Below are positions 12,701 through 24,000 of a stretch of DNA of 64,000 bases, one piece after another. A model generated the notes under the pieces. It saw only the letters and a program-made list of their open reading frames with translations. It did no database searches and had not been told where the DNA came from. Position 1 is the first letter of the stretch, and each line of letters opens with the position of its first letter. The position numbers and the translations under genes were made by a program. The stretch is from NCBI RefSeq assembly GCF_000213175.1, contig NW_009799179.1, forward strand, positions 9,246,480 to 9,310,479, read 5' to 3'. The stretch comes from Neurospora tetrasperma FGSC 2508 (lineage: Eukaryota > Ascomycota > Sordariomycetes > Sordariales > Sordariaceae).

Positions 12701-15700
12701 TACCCTACTCTCACGGGACCTGGGTACCGCTACCTTGCAGACTTGCCCTCGCCGCTTGACTTTGATCTCGAACAGCTTCCAGCACTACCGGAAAGCAGAC
12801 CCTCTACGCCACCACCTACGTCTGGCTCTCCAGGCAACGCATTCAAAACCGCCGTAGCAGCAATGATGGGCACCCAATCCCTGATCAGGAGACAGAGGGG
12901 TCACACTCGTAGCCGTAGTGCGCTGGATGGGACCGCCCCAGTGAGAGTACCAAGCCAGACCGCCGTCCCTATCCAGTTCCGTCTGAAGGGGAAAAAGAGG
13001 GCAGGGTCAGAGCATTCACTTCCACCTTCTGAGGCCTGGGGGCCGTCATCCGCTTCAAGGCCATCTAGTGCCCATGGTGACGCCGCTGCTGCTTCCGATG
13101 GGACGTTCCCGGCCAGGAGCAGGCCAAGACCAACCAGTTGGGAGGGTTCGATGAGGGATATTAAGCCTTTGTATCTTGTTGAGCGAAACGCTGCTACTGC
13201 TGCTGCTGCTGCTGTGTTGGCGCCGACTGTGGATACCGAGGAGGCTCTTCCTCCCCCGGAGAGCTTCGAGTTGCCGGAGGATGATGATTTGGATTTGTTG
13301 CCTGCTTTGCCGGAGAGTGCGCCTGAGAGTGATGCTGGCTCGCCTGTTGTTGCGCCCCAGATTGAGAGTCTTGAAAAGGATGTGCCAAGTGAGGCGGTTC
13401 TTCCTGCTCTGGAAGCTGCTCTCACTCCAGAGACTGTCCGACTTCCGGTTGTCGAGGACTTGGATCTCCTCCCGGCTCTTCCTGAGAGTGATGCCGGTTC
13501 ACCTATCGTCACCCCCGTGAATCTGTCAACCGATCTACCAGTCGATGAGGATCTCAAGCAGGCCGAAGTCCCCAGCCCGGCTTCTACTGATAGGGCTCTT
13601 CCTGCTCCTGAGACTGTCGAGCTCCCCGTTGACGAGGATCTGGATCTGTTGCCGGCTTTGCCTGAGTCCCCAACAGCCGAGTCTGCCGTGCCTGTTTCCT
13701 TGCCGGCGGTTGCTCCAGAGGTTGTTGAGGAGGTTCCGGCTGCTGAGATTCCTCAGGTTATTGAGGCTTCCAAGGAGTTTGGGATTCCTGCTCCTGAGAC
13801 TGTCGAGCTCCCGGTTGATGAAGACCTGGATCTCCTTCCAGCACTGCCGGAGAGTGGCCTTTCTTCGCCTACTCTTCGTGAACCTGCATCACCTGTTTCC
13901 GTTGGTAAGGACGACGCTCTCTCAACTCCAGTTGAGGACATTCTCCCTGTCCCGAGGAGTGTCAACCTTCCAGAGGACATCAAACTCCCCGCTGATGAGG
14001 ATTTGGACCTCCTTCCCGCATTGCCTGATAGCGTTGCTTCGTCTCCTACTACTGAGTCTGTGCCCGTCTCTTTGCCGATCTCGGCTCCAGAGGTTGCTCA
14101 GGACATGGAGGAGATGCCGAAGGCCGTTGAAGTACCAACTACCCTGTCTCCGGAGGCTGTTAGACTTCCTGTCGATGAGGATCTTGATCTTCTGCCTGCC
14201 CTTCCGGACAGTCTTGCTACTTCCCCAACAACCGAGACTATGCCATCCCAGCTTTTCGTGGAGGAAGTAGTCGAGGAGACGTCGAAGGCCGTTGAGCGTG
14301 AGGTTCCAGTTCCGGAAAACATCAAGCTACCGGTCGATGAGGATCTTGATCTCCTCCCAGCTCTGCCAGACAGCATCGCTACCTCTCCGACGACCGAGAC
14401 CACACCGTCTTTGCCTATCTTGGCCTCTGAAGAAGCTACAGATGCGCCGAAGGAAATTGAGGTCGCTCCTGAAACTGTCACACTCCCTGCTGACGAGGAT
14501 CTCGATCTCCTCCCGGCTTTACCTGAAAGTGGCAATACTTTCCCGGAAAGAAGCACTTCGCCCGTCCTCCTCGAGAAGGCCGCCTCACCTGTCATTATTC
14601 CTGAGCCCGAGACAGTAGCGCTTCCGGTTGATGAGGACTTGGACCTGCTTCCTGCGCTGCCTGAGAGTGTGCCGGCTTCACCTACTAAAGAGCATGCTTC
14701 TCTCGCTACCTCGCCTGTCGTTGCTCCTGCCGTTGAGAAGGAGGTCGATAACGAGGTTGAGCTTGTTTCGGAAGTTAGCCGTGGGTTGGAGGTGCTTGAG
14801 CCGGAGACTATCTCGTTGCCTGTTGATGAAGACTTGGATTTGCTGCCTGCTCTTCCTGAGAGCGGACCTGCTTCGCCTTCTAAGGAACATGCTTCCCTTA
14901 CCACTTCTCCTGTCGCTGGCCCTACGCTTCTCGAGGAGATCGAGGCTGAAGTTGAACTCGTTCCCGCGGTTGACGACGAGGTCGCTAAAGGAACGGTGCC
15001 TATGCCTAAGCCTGAGCCTGAGGCTGTCTCATTGCCCGTGGACGAAGATTTGGACCTCTTGCCTGCTCTTCCTGAGAGCGGGCCTGCCTCGCCAGCATTG
15101 GAGCGATCCGCTTCCCCAGCGGTGCCCGTACTCGAGAAGGAGGAGGCTGTTCCTGAGGCCATCTCGGAGGTTGTCTGTGAAATTGTCCCTGAGCCTGAGA
15201 ATGTAGCACTTCCTGTGGACCAAGACTTGGATTTGCTGCCTGCTCTTCCTGAGAGTGGACCTGCCTCGCCTATCAAGCAACATGCTTCGCTTGCTACTTC
15301 GCCAGTCATCGAAGCGGTCGTTGAGAAGGAACCGGTTGTTGAAGAGGTGTCTGGAGTTGTCCCTGAACTTTTGCCTCTTCCCGAGGATCAAGATTTGGAT
15401 CTCCTTCCGGCGCTGCCTGAAAGTAGTCCGGCTTCGCCTAGAAAGGAGCATGCTTCGCTTACTATTTCGCCAATTATTGAAGCGGTTATTGAGAAGGGAC
15501 CTTCCGTTGAGGTTATCACTGAACTTCTGCCTCTTCCGGATGACGAGGACTTGGATCTCCTACCTGCTCTTCCGGAGAGTGGTCCCGTCTCACCTACCAA
15601 GGAGTACGACTCTCTCGCTACCTCGCCAATTACTGAAGCGGTTATTGAGAAGGAACCCTTCGTTGAAGTTGTCCCTGAACTTCTGCCACTCCCGACCGAC

Positions 15701-18700
15701 CAAGATCTGGACCTCCTCCCCGCTTTGCCTGAAAGTGGTCCCAGCTCTCCTGTCCAAGAAGAGTTCGCGGCACCAGTGGCCCAGCCGACGGATATCTCAG
15801 TCGACACAGAGGTTGAACAGCCTTCCAAGGACACGGAGGATGTTTTGTCAATCACTATCCCCGAGCCTGAGTCCGTACCACTTCCAGCTGAGTCCGATGA
15901 CGGTCTTTGGGCTTTGCCTTCACTGCCTCAAAGTCGCGCTGGTTCGGGATACGCCTCGCCTGTCACTGCTAATATCCCGACCGAAGTGGTCCCATCACCC
16001 GTTAAGGCTATCGAGGAAACATCCGAGCTACCCGTTTCCGTCAATCCTGAGTCTGTCCGCCTACCATCTGACGACGGTCTTTGGGCCTTGCCTTCCTTGC
16101 CTGTAAGCCATGAAGGATCGGGATACGCTTCACCAGTTGCGGCTATGCCTACCTTCGGTGTGGAGCCGCCGATGGAGGATCTTGAGGAGTACTTCCCTGA
16201 TCATTACGATCAAGAAGTCGTCGACGAACTCTCGTCTAAGCAGCCTCGTGAGGTTGAGACGGAGTTGCCGTTGGATACCCTGCCTCAACTGCCCGCTGAC
16301 GAGGACCTTGACCTTCTGCCTGCCCTGCCCGATAGCCGCGGCAGTTCTCCCGATCTGGCTGTTTCTTTGCCAGTCGAGAACCACCAGGAGGTACTACAAG
16401 CTGACCAGTCTGAAAAGCAGCTTGACCTCTCGGAGCTTCCGGCTTTGCCTGTTGATGAGGATCTCGAACTTTTGCCTGGCCTTCCAGAGAGTAGGAACGA
16501 GTCGCCTGAGCCGCAAGTTGAGACTGTCCCGGCTGTCATTCCCGAGCAAGCTGAGGAGGAGAAGGAGAAGGAGCAGGAACGGGATTTGTCCAAGTTGCCA
16601 CCTCTGCCTGCTGATGAGGACTTGGATGTCTTGCCTGCGTTGCCCGAGAGCAGAAACGAGTCGCCTGAACCTGAGGTCTCTCTACCCATCAACACTCCTG
16701 AGCAGGCCGACCTGTCCAAGTTGCCAGCTCTGCCTGTCGATGAGGACCTCGACATCCTCCCTGCGCTCCCTGAAAGCAGAAACGATTCTCCTGAGCCCCA
16801 ACCTTCTTTGCCCAAGGCCATCTCACCAGAGGTTCTCCCTCTTCCGGCTGACGAAGACTTGGATCTTTTGCCTGAACTGCCGGAAAGCCGGGGTAGTAGT
16901 CCCGATCAGGAGACTTCGCTTCCAGTGGCTGTACCTCAATCCCCCATCGCCGAGGAAGCTGTTAAGGATGTCGCCGAAATTCCTGTTGCTGAAAAGGACC
17001 TCTCTTATCTGCCAGCACTTCCCGTTGACGAAGACCTCGAACTTCTTCCTGCCTTGCCTGACTCTCCTGCAGCTGACAACTTCCCCGAAGAGGAGGAGAC
17101 GCAAACTACCTGGCAGCCCGAAGAGTTCACACAACCTGCTTGGGACGAGACGCAACCTACTCAGATGTCTGAAATTAGTGAAGAAGACTTCCCTGTTCCC
17201 GGCGTCAAGGTTGACGAGGTGTCTCGGGATTTGGCCGATCTTCCGGCTCTACCGGAAAGCAGATCCAGCAGCCGTTCTGAGGACATGGAGACGGCTCCGA
17301 GTCTCGAGGATCCCTCGGAACTCCCGCCACTGCCGGAAAGCAGGGAAGATTCTCCCGAACCAAAGTCCCCGTTGCCTGATCTTGGTGGCCAGCCAGCTAA
17401 GGAGTCACTTGCCAAGCAGATTGCGCCTAGTCAACCGTGGAATGAGAGTGAGACTCAAGGTACAGAAAATCCGTTCGATGAAAGTTTGCCGAAAGCTAAC
17501 ATTGATTTTACAGACGAACCCCTCCCCGTCTCCAACGAACTCATTGTAGGCCACGTCCGCCGCGACTCTTCCGAAGCCGCTCACCCATCCGATATCTACG
17601 AAAAGCCATCCTCCCACAACCAGGCCAAGTCCCCCATGCTTATCGGCAACAATGACCCCAACGAGATTGACTACAAGCTAGCCGAGACCATCTACGAGGA
17701 CATGTGCGACGAGGATGACGCTTCTACGGTGGCTGCATCAGACGCTCCCAGTTTCTTGTCCGGCGCCAATGCGGAACAGAAGGAGCAGATTGCCAAGGCC
17801 CTTGCGGGCGACTCCGAGGCTACTTCTAGCTTGAGCCCGGAGAGCTCCTTTAGGGTGTTGCAGTATCTGAAGAAGAGAGATGCGGCAATGAAGCAGGGTC
17901 AAACGTATGAGGAGCCCGAGACGGTTGTGCCAGGCCCGTCGTCGCAGTATGAGGACGAAGAGGAGCAAGTTCCACAGGAGATTGAGGACGCACTGGAGTC
18001 TATCGAAGAGGTATTGTCCATGATATTCACGAGTTGGGTGTCACAGATTGCTAACTAATTGTCTCAGCAGAGCAAGAAGGCCAAGGGAGTTTCGTTCGAA
18101 CCTTCGGATACTCCAACCGAGAAGCCTGACGTTCCTGAAGACGTACCTGCCGATCACACCACATCTGACCAAAGCACGCCTCGCCAAGAGCTCAGGATCG
18201 GCATTCCAGGCCCAAGCTCCAGGGTAGCCAACCTCGAAGCGGTCAACGATGAGGTCGAGAATATTTCTGATGCCGAAGCCCAAAAAGATGAACTTCCCAA
18301 GACTTCGACCGACAAAGACAAGCACACCGAGTCTCGATCGAATCAGGAGGAGTCCAGCGGTGAACCCCAGCCCGCCAATACCACTCAAGAAGACTCCATT
18401 CTCGGAGGCGGTCTCGTCGCTGAGCCTGAGCGTCAGCGGCCAATGAGAGTAGCCAGCCCTGAAAACCAGTGGGGCACGCTTGGCGACCTGGACGACTTGG
18501 ATGACGAAGATGACGACGATGTCAGCGAATATTCGCCCGGCGGTACTAATTTAAAGAGGCACTCGCTGACTAGACTGCCGACGTTCCCTGGTGTTACGGC
18601 TTTCTTGGGAAGGAACTTTAGGAGCAATTCGGCCCCGAGCCCGTCGGATGTGCCGGTGCAAGACGAGAGGGATTATTATTCGAGTGATGAGCGGGAGATG

Positions 18701-20684
18701 CTTGGGGAGGAGCAGCAGCAGCATCAGCAGGAAGTATCAGGGGATGAGTTGGAGAAGAGGTTGGAGAAGGTGAAGATGGAGGAGGAGGTGGAGGATGAGA
18801 AGACTGAGGAGAAGACTGAGGAGGTTGAGGGTGCTGATGAATCGCAGACCGGACCGGAGAAACCGGTGGAAACTGAGCCGGAACCTGCACGAGAGCACAT
18901 CGAAGGTGAACCCAGCACAACTGAGAAGAAGGGTAAGAAAAAGAAACAGAAGAAGAAGAGAAACAAGGGGAAGGGCAAAGCCGACGTGGAGCCGGAGGCG
19001 CCATTACCGACAACACAAGCTGACCTGGAGACAACATTAGCACCTGAAGCCGAAGAGCCCAAAGAACGGGAGCCAGATGCTGAACCCGCAAGCAAGCCAA
19101 AGAAGAGTAAGAAGAAGAAGAACAAGAAGAACAAGAGCGCCGCTGTTAGCATCCTCGAGGAACCAACGATTTCTGACACAGCAAAACCCACAGACGGACC
19201 CGGAGTCGACCGACACAGCACCTGGCCAATGGTAAAGAGCGACGCCGCCTCAAGTGAAAAGAAGACAGCTCTGGAGAATGAACCAAGTACGCAAAACATG
19301 ACGTTACCCAAAGACGAGGAATAGCTCTGTTGACATTTGGTTTTTTGAAGCAGAAATCCCGGCCCCTCAGGAATTCATGAACAATGAAAACATCACCCTT
19401 CCCGAGGAAATACCTCTCCCAAGGAGCCGCGACCTCTCCCCTTGTGCCTCTGAGGAACCAACGGAGGAGACTGCCACCATTGAGCGCGAACCAGAGCTAA
19501 GGACCCCCGCAACCAAACACGACGAGGCCACCACTGTCGATGAAAAGCAAACGGCTACAGACGAGTTGGATGAAAACGGCTCTGTAACACCCACTCCGCA
19601 CTCGCATGTCTCTGATGACCACCAAGGGGAATCACAGGGTGATGCGGAACAAGGCGTCAAAACTGCCCCACCTGAGAGCAGCAACACCACTGAACCTCTG
19701 ACAAGTGGTGCTGAGCAGCCAATCAACCCTCAAGCCGATATTCCCAAGGATATGCAGCCTGCAGAAGATCCCGTTCCCGTCGAAGCTGCCTTGGAAGGTT
19801 CGACGCAGCAAGGTGAATCCCAGACCGATGACAATGACAAGCCTCAGGAGGAGCCAAAGGTAAAGGAGCAACTAGCTACAGTATCGCCAGATCTAGTTTC
19901 CCCGACATCAGACACATTCACGCCTAGATTGCTGAGACGGTCATATCCTAAGAAGGAAAAGACCAAGGCCGGCAAGATGTCCAACCCGGCGTCACCTACC
20001 ATGGGTGCAGGCTGGGGCATTGCCAGCCCTCCCAGTATGAGCTTAGACAAGGCCCTCGAAGCCGCTGACCCGTTCGCCGATGGAGAGTTCGAACGGCGCA
20101 TGAGAACTGTCAGTGCGAACAGAGAAGCTGAGCGCTCAGCCAAGATCGCCGAGAAAGAAAAGCTCGAGCGGGCGCTCTTCTTGCAACGCAGGTCTACCTT
20201 TGACGTTGGCGATTCACCGACATCATCGCACACCAGTGTTGTTGGCTCGACTCATTCCTCCGGGGCCGCAGAGACTGGTTCCAATGCAGAGGAGAGACCG
20301 ATTTATGCGCTCAAGAGGGCCAGTACCGATAGAGCTGAGAAAAAGAAGAAGCTGGCTGCTGAGAAGAAGAGGAGCAAGAAGTCGGATTGGCCGGATGCGT
20401 GGCCGGAGGAATTTGATGAAGAGGCTACGATGCCACAGGAGCCTGGGCATCCAAGCATGTGGCCAGAGCTGCACGGGAGAGCGTCACCGAGCCCGATTAG
20501 AGGGCGGTCCGGCTATAGGACGCCGACGCCGCTTGGGCAGCACATCGAGGTGGGCCGTGCAAGTGGACAGACTGGTGATGATTCTGCTGACCATGTTGGT
20601 GTTTTACAGGAAACTGATCGCAGGTTATCAGCGGGGGGAAACTCAGTGGGTCCAGGTATGTTTATTGGTCAAATAACTTTATGA
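6788..20684 (+). CDS. lah-1: Leashin LAH-1, Woronin body tether
   Basis: Three exons (6788-18010, 18068-19286, 19354-20684) give about 4590 residues. Introns 18011-18067 and 19287-19353 both end in NAGNAG acceptors. Layout: a basic N-terminus with G-W-G-F-R-S-F-F and an R/K cluster (about 77-103); a Q/H/Y-rich stretch (140-241); a helical segment (about 242-290); an R/E/A-rich coiled coil (about 660-910); an array of LPVDEDLDLLPALPES units (about 2150-3520); and K-rich clusters near 18930-19130. In Neurospora, LAH-1 is known to bind the Woronin body membrane protein WSC through its N-terminus and the cell cortex through its C-terminus, so that Woronin bodies are inherited. Identification rests on size, repeats and a second such gene directly downstream. 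The final exon is taken to read into intron-like sequence and stop at 20684. A 47-bp intron (20656-20702) leading to a stop at 20854 is an alternative. The ATG context (aacaATG) is good. Confidence 0.85.
8766..9515 (+). other. Charged coiled-coil region of LAH-1
   Basis: About 250 codons encode almost only R, E, A, K, Q and L, with heptad-like spacing. Two adjacent, nearly identical segments around 9128-9235 repeat the pattern R-R-E-A-x-E-R-E-V-Q-E-A-I-x-K-A. A long continuous alpha-helical rod is expected, probably for dimerisation or spacing. A 486-codon minus-strand open frame over it is a shadow of this biased composition. Confidence 0.8.
13261..17345 (+). repeat. LAH-1 acidic repeat array (DEDLDLLPALPES units)
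   Basis: Roughly 22 copies of a unit with core LPVDEDLDLLPALPES are spaced about 35-70 residues apart, each usually followed by a short S/P-rich tail (for example GPASP). Two adjacent units (near 15895 and 16075) are variants reading DDGLWALPSLP. The last ones degrade to LPPLPES. The spacers are Val/Glu/Pro-rich. The array is disordered, acidic and regularly hydrophobic, as expected for an extensible tether or for multiple docking of one partner. Confidence 0.85.
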
Positions 20685-21048
20685 GCAAGGGGGTGCCTGC
20701 AGATCTAGGAGCGGAACGGTGTTCAAGCCCATGTCGAACATGTGAATGGGGTATGGGATGGAGCAGCCAGAGCCAGGGGGGAAAGATGGGCGGGGCTGGA
20801 AGCTCCCCTAGCTCCCCTTTAGCTCGGCCTACCGTCACCGCCCCCCGTTCCTGAACATCCATCTACACAGGCTATCCCTATTCTGGTCGATACTCCCTGT
20901 CTGCTCCTGGGACTGCTCACTCTCACTTGAATTTTTCTTTTTTCACTTCCAGGAGAAACAACATCTCAAGATCCTCAAGCACAAGCACTTACTATTGCTT
21001 ATCAAATACGCTGGATCAGCAACTAATACTTTAATATTCTATTATCAG
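20656..21048 (+). other. Intron-like spacer between lah-1 and lah-2
   Basis: The last lah-1 exon meets a CAG|GTATGT donor at 20656. At the other end, just before the lah-2 ATG, a branch-like AACTAAT (21021-21027) is followed by a T/A-rich stretch and a TATCAG acceptor ending at 21048. Removal of these 393 bases would join lah-1 codon phase 1 to lah-2 in frame, adding nine codons before the lah-2 ATG. A second good acceptor (pyrimidine tract then CTTCCAG, ending 20952) is also in frame but meets a TAA at 21024. Unspliced, lah-1 stops at 20682-20684. The pyrimidine-rich middle (20920-20950) could serve as the lah-2 core promoter. Splicing across it is inferred, not shown. Confidence 0.6.
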
Positions 21049-21074
21049 ACTCATCACGTTCACGATACAACAAC

Positions 21075-24000
21075 ATGTCTGATCCTTTCACTATCGGCGG
21101 TGGACCTAAGGATGTCCCTCCCCCTGAACCCATCCCTGAGGTGCCTTCGAAGCCCATTCCTGATGTTGGCTCCGATACTGCCACCCCTACCTCGGAGGCC
21201 AACAAGGAGCTTGGTGGTACTGTGAGGGCCTCTGGCAAAAAGGGCCGCAAGAGAAGAAACTCGTCTCTAGCTGTCGCTACCGACAAGGAAGAGGACGTCG
21301 ATGCCAACAACTCTGAGGCTGAACAAGGTGACTTGGATACTCAGCCCTCTGGCAGTGCGCCTGGCAAGAAGACCAGAAGGAACAGGAGAGGACGGAAGGG
21401 CAAAGACAAATCAACGCCTTCCTCCCCTTCCGTTGATACTGAGGAAGCCGAGGACCAGGAGGCCTCGGATGGTGATGAGGAGCCCTCCTCTTCTGGCAGT
21501 TCGCAAGACGCCAATGCTGGCGCTGCCGGCGATGCGTCTGGGAAGAAGAGGAAGAACAGGAAGAAGGGATCCCAGGCTTCCTCCGGTCTTATGAGCCCGC
21601 CTCTGGAGCCGAACGCTGAGGTTGCCCAGCTCCATGCTCAGCTGGCTCAACTTACCGATCTGGTTCAACAACTGGTTGTCGAAAAGACCAGAAATTCTTC
21701 AGCGGACCAGGGTCGCAGTAGGCGAAACTCCAGTGTTACTAAGGGTAACCCCAAGATTCGCAGGACGTCCTCCGGAGGAGGTGTTGGCGACGGCGAGGCT
21801 CATTACGACAGTGACGGCAATTCCATCCACGACGAAGACGAAGAGCTCGACGACGACGACGACGACGACGCCGAGACGGGAGCAGCGGACGAGACGACCA
21901 AGGCGAAGCGCTTCATGGGCGTGCCTTACCGACGCGGCAGCAAGTCCAAGTCAGACAAGGGCGAAAAGGGCGACAAGGCCAAAGACAAGCATCAACAACA
22001 AGTAGGCGAAGATCCAACCTCTGAGCTCGAACATGCAGTCCTCAAGACTACTCCAAGGGAGGAAGATGAGCAGACTGGCAACTCCCCCCAAATTCGTGAC
22101 GTTACCGCAGCTGACAACGAACGCACTCAACAAGAGCTCTTCGCAATCGACAACGTCAACGTCAACGTCATCAAAAATGAATCTCGGGATTCCGAAGCTG
22201 GGGTTGAATTCGCTCTTGGGCAGCAAGTCGTCATCGAGCGCCAAGGAGATGAGCACGCAGACGAGCAGTCCGGAGCCGAGCCCGCGGAACAGCTTCAGCA
22301 AGGACGGGGAGGAGGACGTTCCGGCCGAGGACAGACCGCCGGACCCGTCCAAGTACCCGCCGTCAGCCAGCAAGCCGGTCAAGAGCAAGGTGCGCCGAGC
22401 AATGAGCGGCTTGTCGAGGACGAGGGGCGCGCCCAGTCTGGAACAGATTCCCGAGACGGAGTTCGAGGACTCGGAGCTGGAGGACGGGGCGACTTCGCCT
22501 CCGCCGAAACCGGGCATGATCAATCGCGCCATGACGGGCATGAAGAGTCTGGACAAGCTGGACTTCAGGAAGCCGAGGGCGTCGTCGGTGGGTGGGGAGA
22601 CGGATCATCACAGACCCGCGACGGCGACGGATGCGGAGTCGGAGTCGATCAATCAGGAGACTGCGTCGATCACGCAACCGAAGGGGTCGTCGGCCATGAT
22701 GAAGAGGGCGTTTTCGGGCATGATTCCTACCACGTCCAAGCCACGAGCGAGCTTGGATCAGCAGTCCGAGACAGAGTCGATTTCCGGATCCACCAGGCCG
22801 AGCATGATGAAGAGAGCCGTGTCCGGAATGATTCCGGGAGCGTCGAAGCCACGGTCGAGCATGGACTCGACGGCAGAGCACTCGGGCGAGCGCAAGATGA
22901 GCATGGGCTCGGCGTTCAAGAACTTCAGCATGACGGGCAAGACCCGGGAACAGTCGAGGACACGGGAGCCGACCAGTCGGGGACCGAGCATCGATCTAAG
23001 CCCACAGGAGACGGACAGCATGGAAATCAGTCCGCACGAGAGTCCAGCGTTGAGACCCGAAGTGTCGCCGGATCCACACCCGCAGCCGAAGCCGGGAATG
23101 ATGAAGCGAGCGTTGACGGGCATGAACCCAGCCGCCTCACAACGGCCGGACATGGCGGAGCGCCGCGAATCCGAACCGGTTCTGGAGAAGGAGAAGCACA
23201 AGACGCTCGACCGGCTGACGTTCGGTATGATGTCAAGGTCTCACTCGACATCAACGGGCATGGGTACGCAGACTCCGGATTCGGGGTTCAACAGCGCCGA
23301 ACAGGACGTGCTGGAGCCATCGAGACCGGGATCTGGGTCGGGGTCTGGATCAAGCTCGATTCATCACCACCATTCGCAGCACTCGTCGGAAAAGAGCAAG
23401 ACCAACAAGACGATGAAGATGCTCGGGTTGGGCGCCTTCACAAAGAAGGACAAACACGCGGATTTGGTGGACACGCCGCCGGAGATGAGCAGACCGGGTT
23501 CGTCCGGGTCGTATCAGGCAACGGCCGCCAGCAAGCCCAGCAGGATGGATCGGACGATCTCCGGGATGGGCATGTCCAGACCCAGGAAGAGTATAAGCCA
23601 AGAGACCCCTCCCCCGGACACGGACTCGAGACCGGGAACTGGATCGTCAATGCAGCCGCCACAGCAGCCGCAGTTCCCGGTGAGACCGGATCCCAGCCCG
23701 GCGCCCAAGTCGAGAATGGCCAGCTTCAACAAGGTGATGACGCTGGGGCTGATCAAGGACAAGAGCGACAAGACTCCTACGCCCAGCCACCACGAGCCGG
23801 ACACAGCGACGCAGACGCCCATGGAATCGTCGGCGAGCGCGCACTCGAATGGGTCGAGGCCGTCGAGCTGGAACAGCAATCAGTTTCCCGAGCAACTGAT
23901 GCCAGAGGGAAAGCCGAGCAAGTCGCAGACGAGAATGGGAAGAGCGATGTCTGCGCTGAGCATCCCGACAGGCAGCAGGACCAGTGTCTCCCAGGAGAGA

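Noticed and set aside
14098-15309. 403-codon Gly/Ser-rich frame on the minus strand
   Set aside because: Its apparent repeats (G-E-A-G-P-L-S-G-R-A-G) are the antisense image of the LAH-1 acidic array.
20656-20702. A 47-bp intron giving LAH-1 a different C-terminus (stop at 20854)
   Set aside because: Phase and CTGCAG acceptor fit, but there is no good branch site and the resulting tail is low complexity. It is kept only as an alternative.
21024-21026. Programmed stop-codon read-through from LAH-1 into LAH-2
   Set aside because: The TAA is reached only after use of the 20952 acceptor and lacks the UGA-CUA type context known for read-through in fungi. Splicing past it is the simpler idea.
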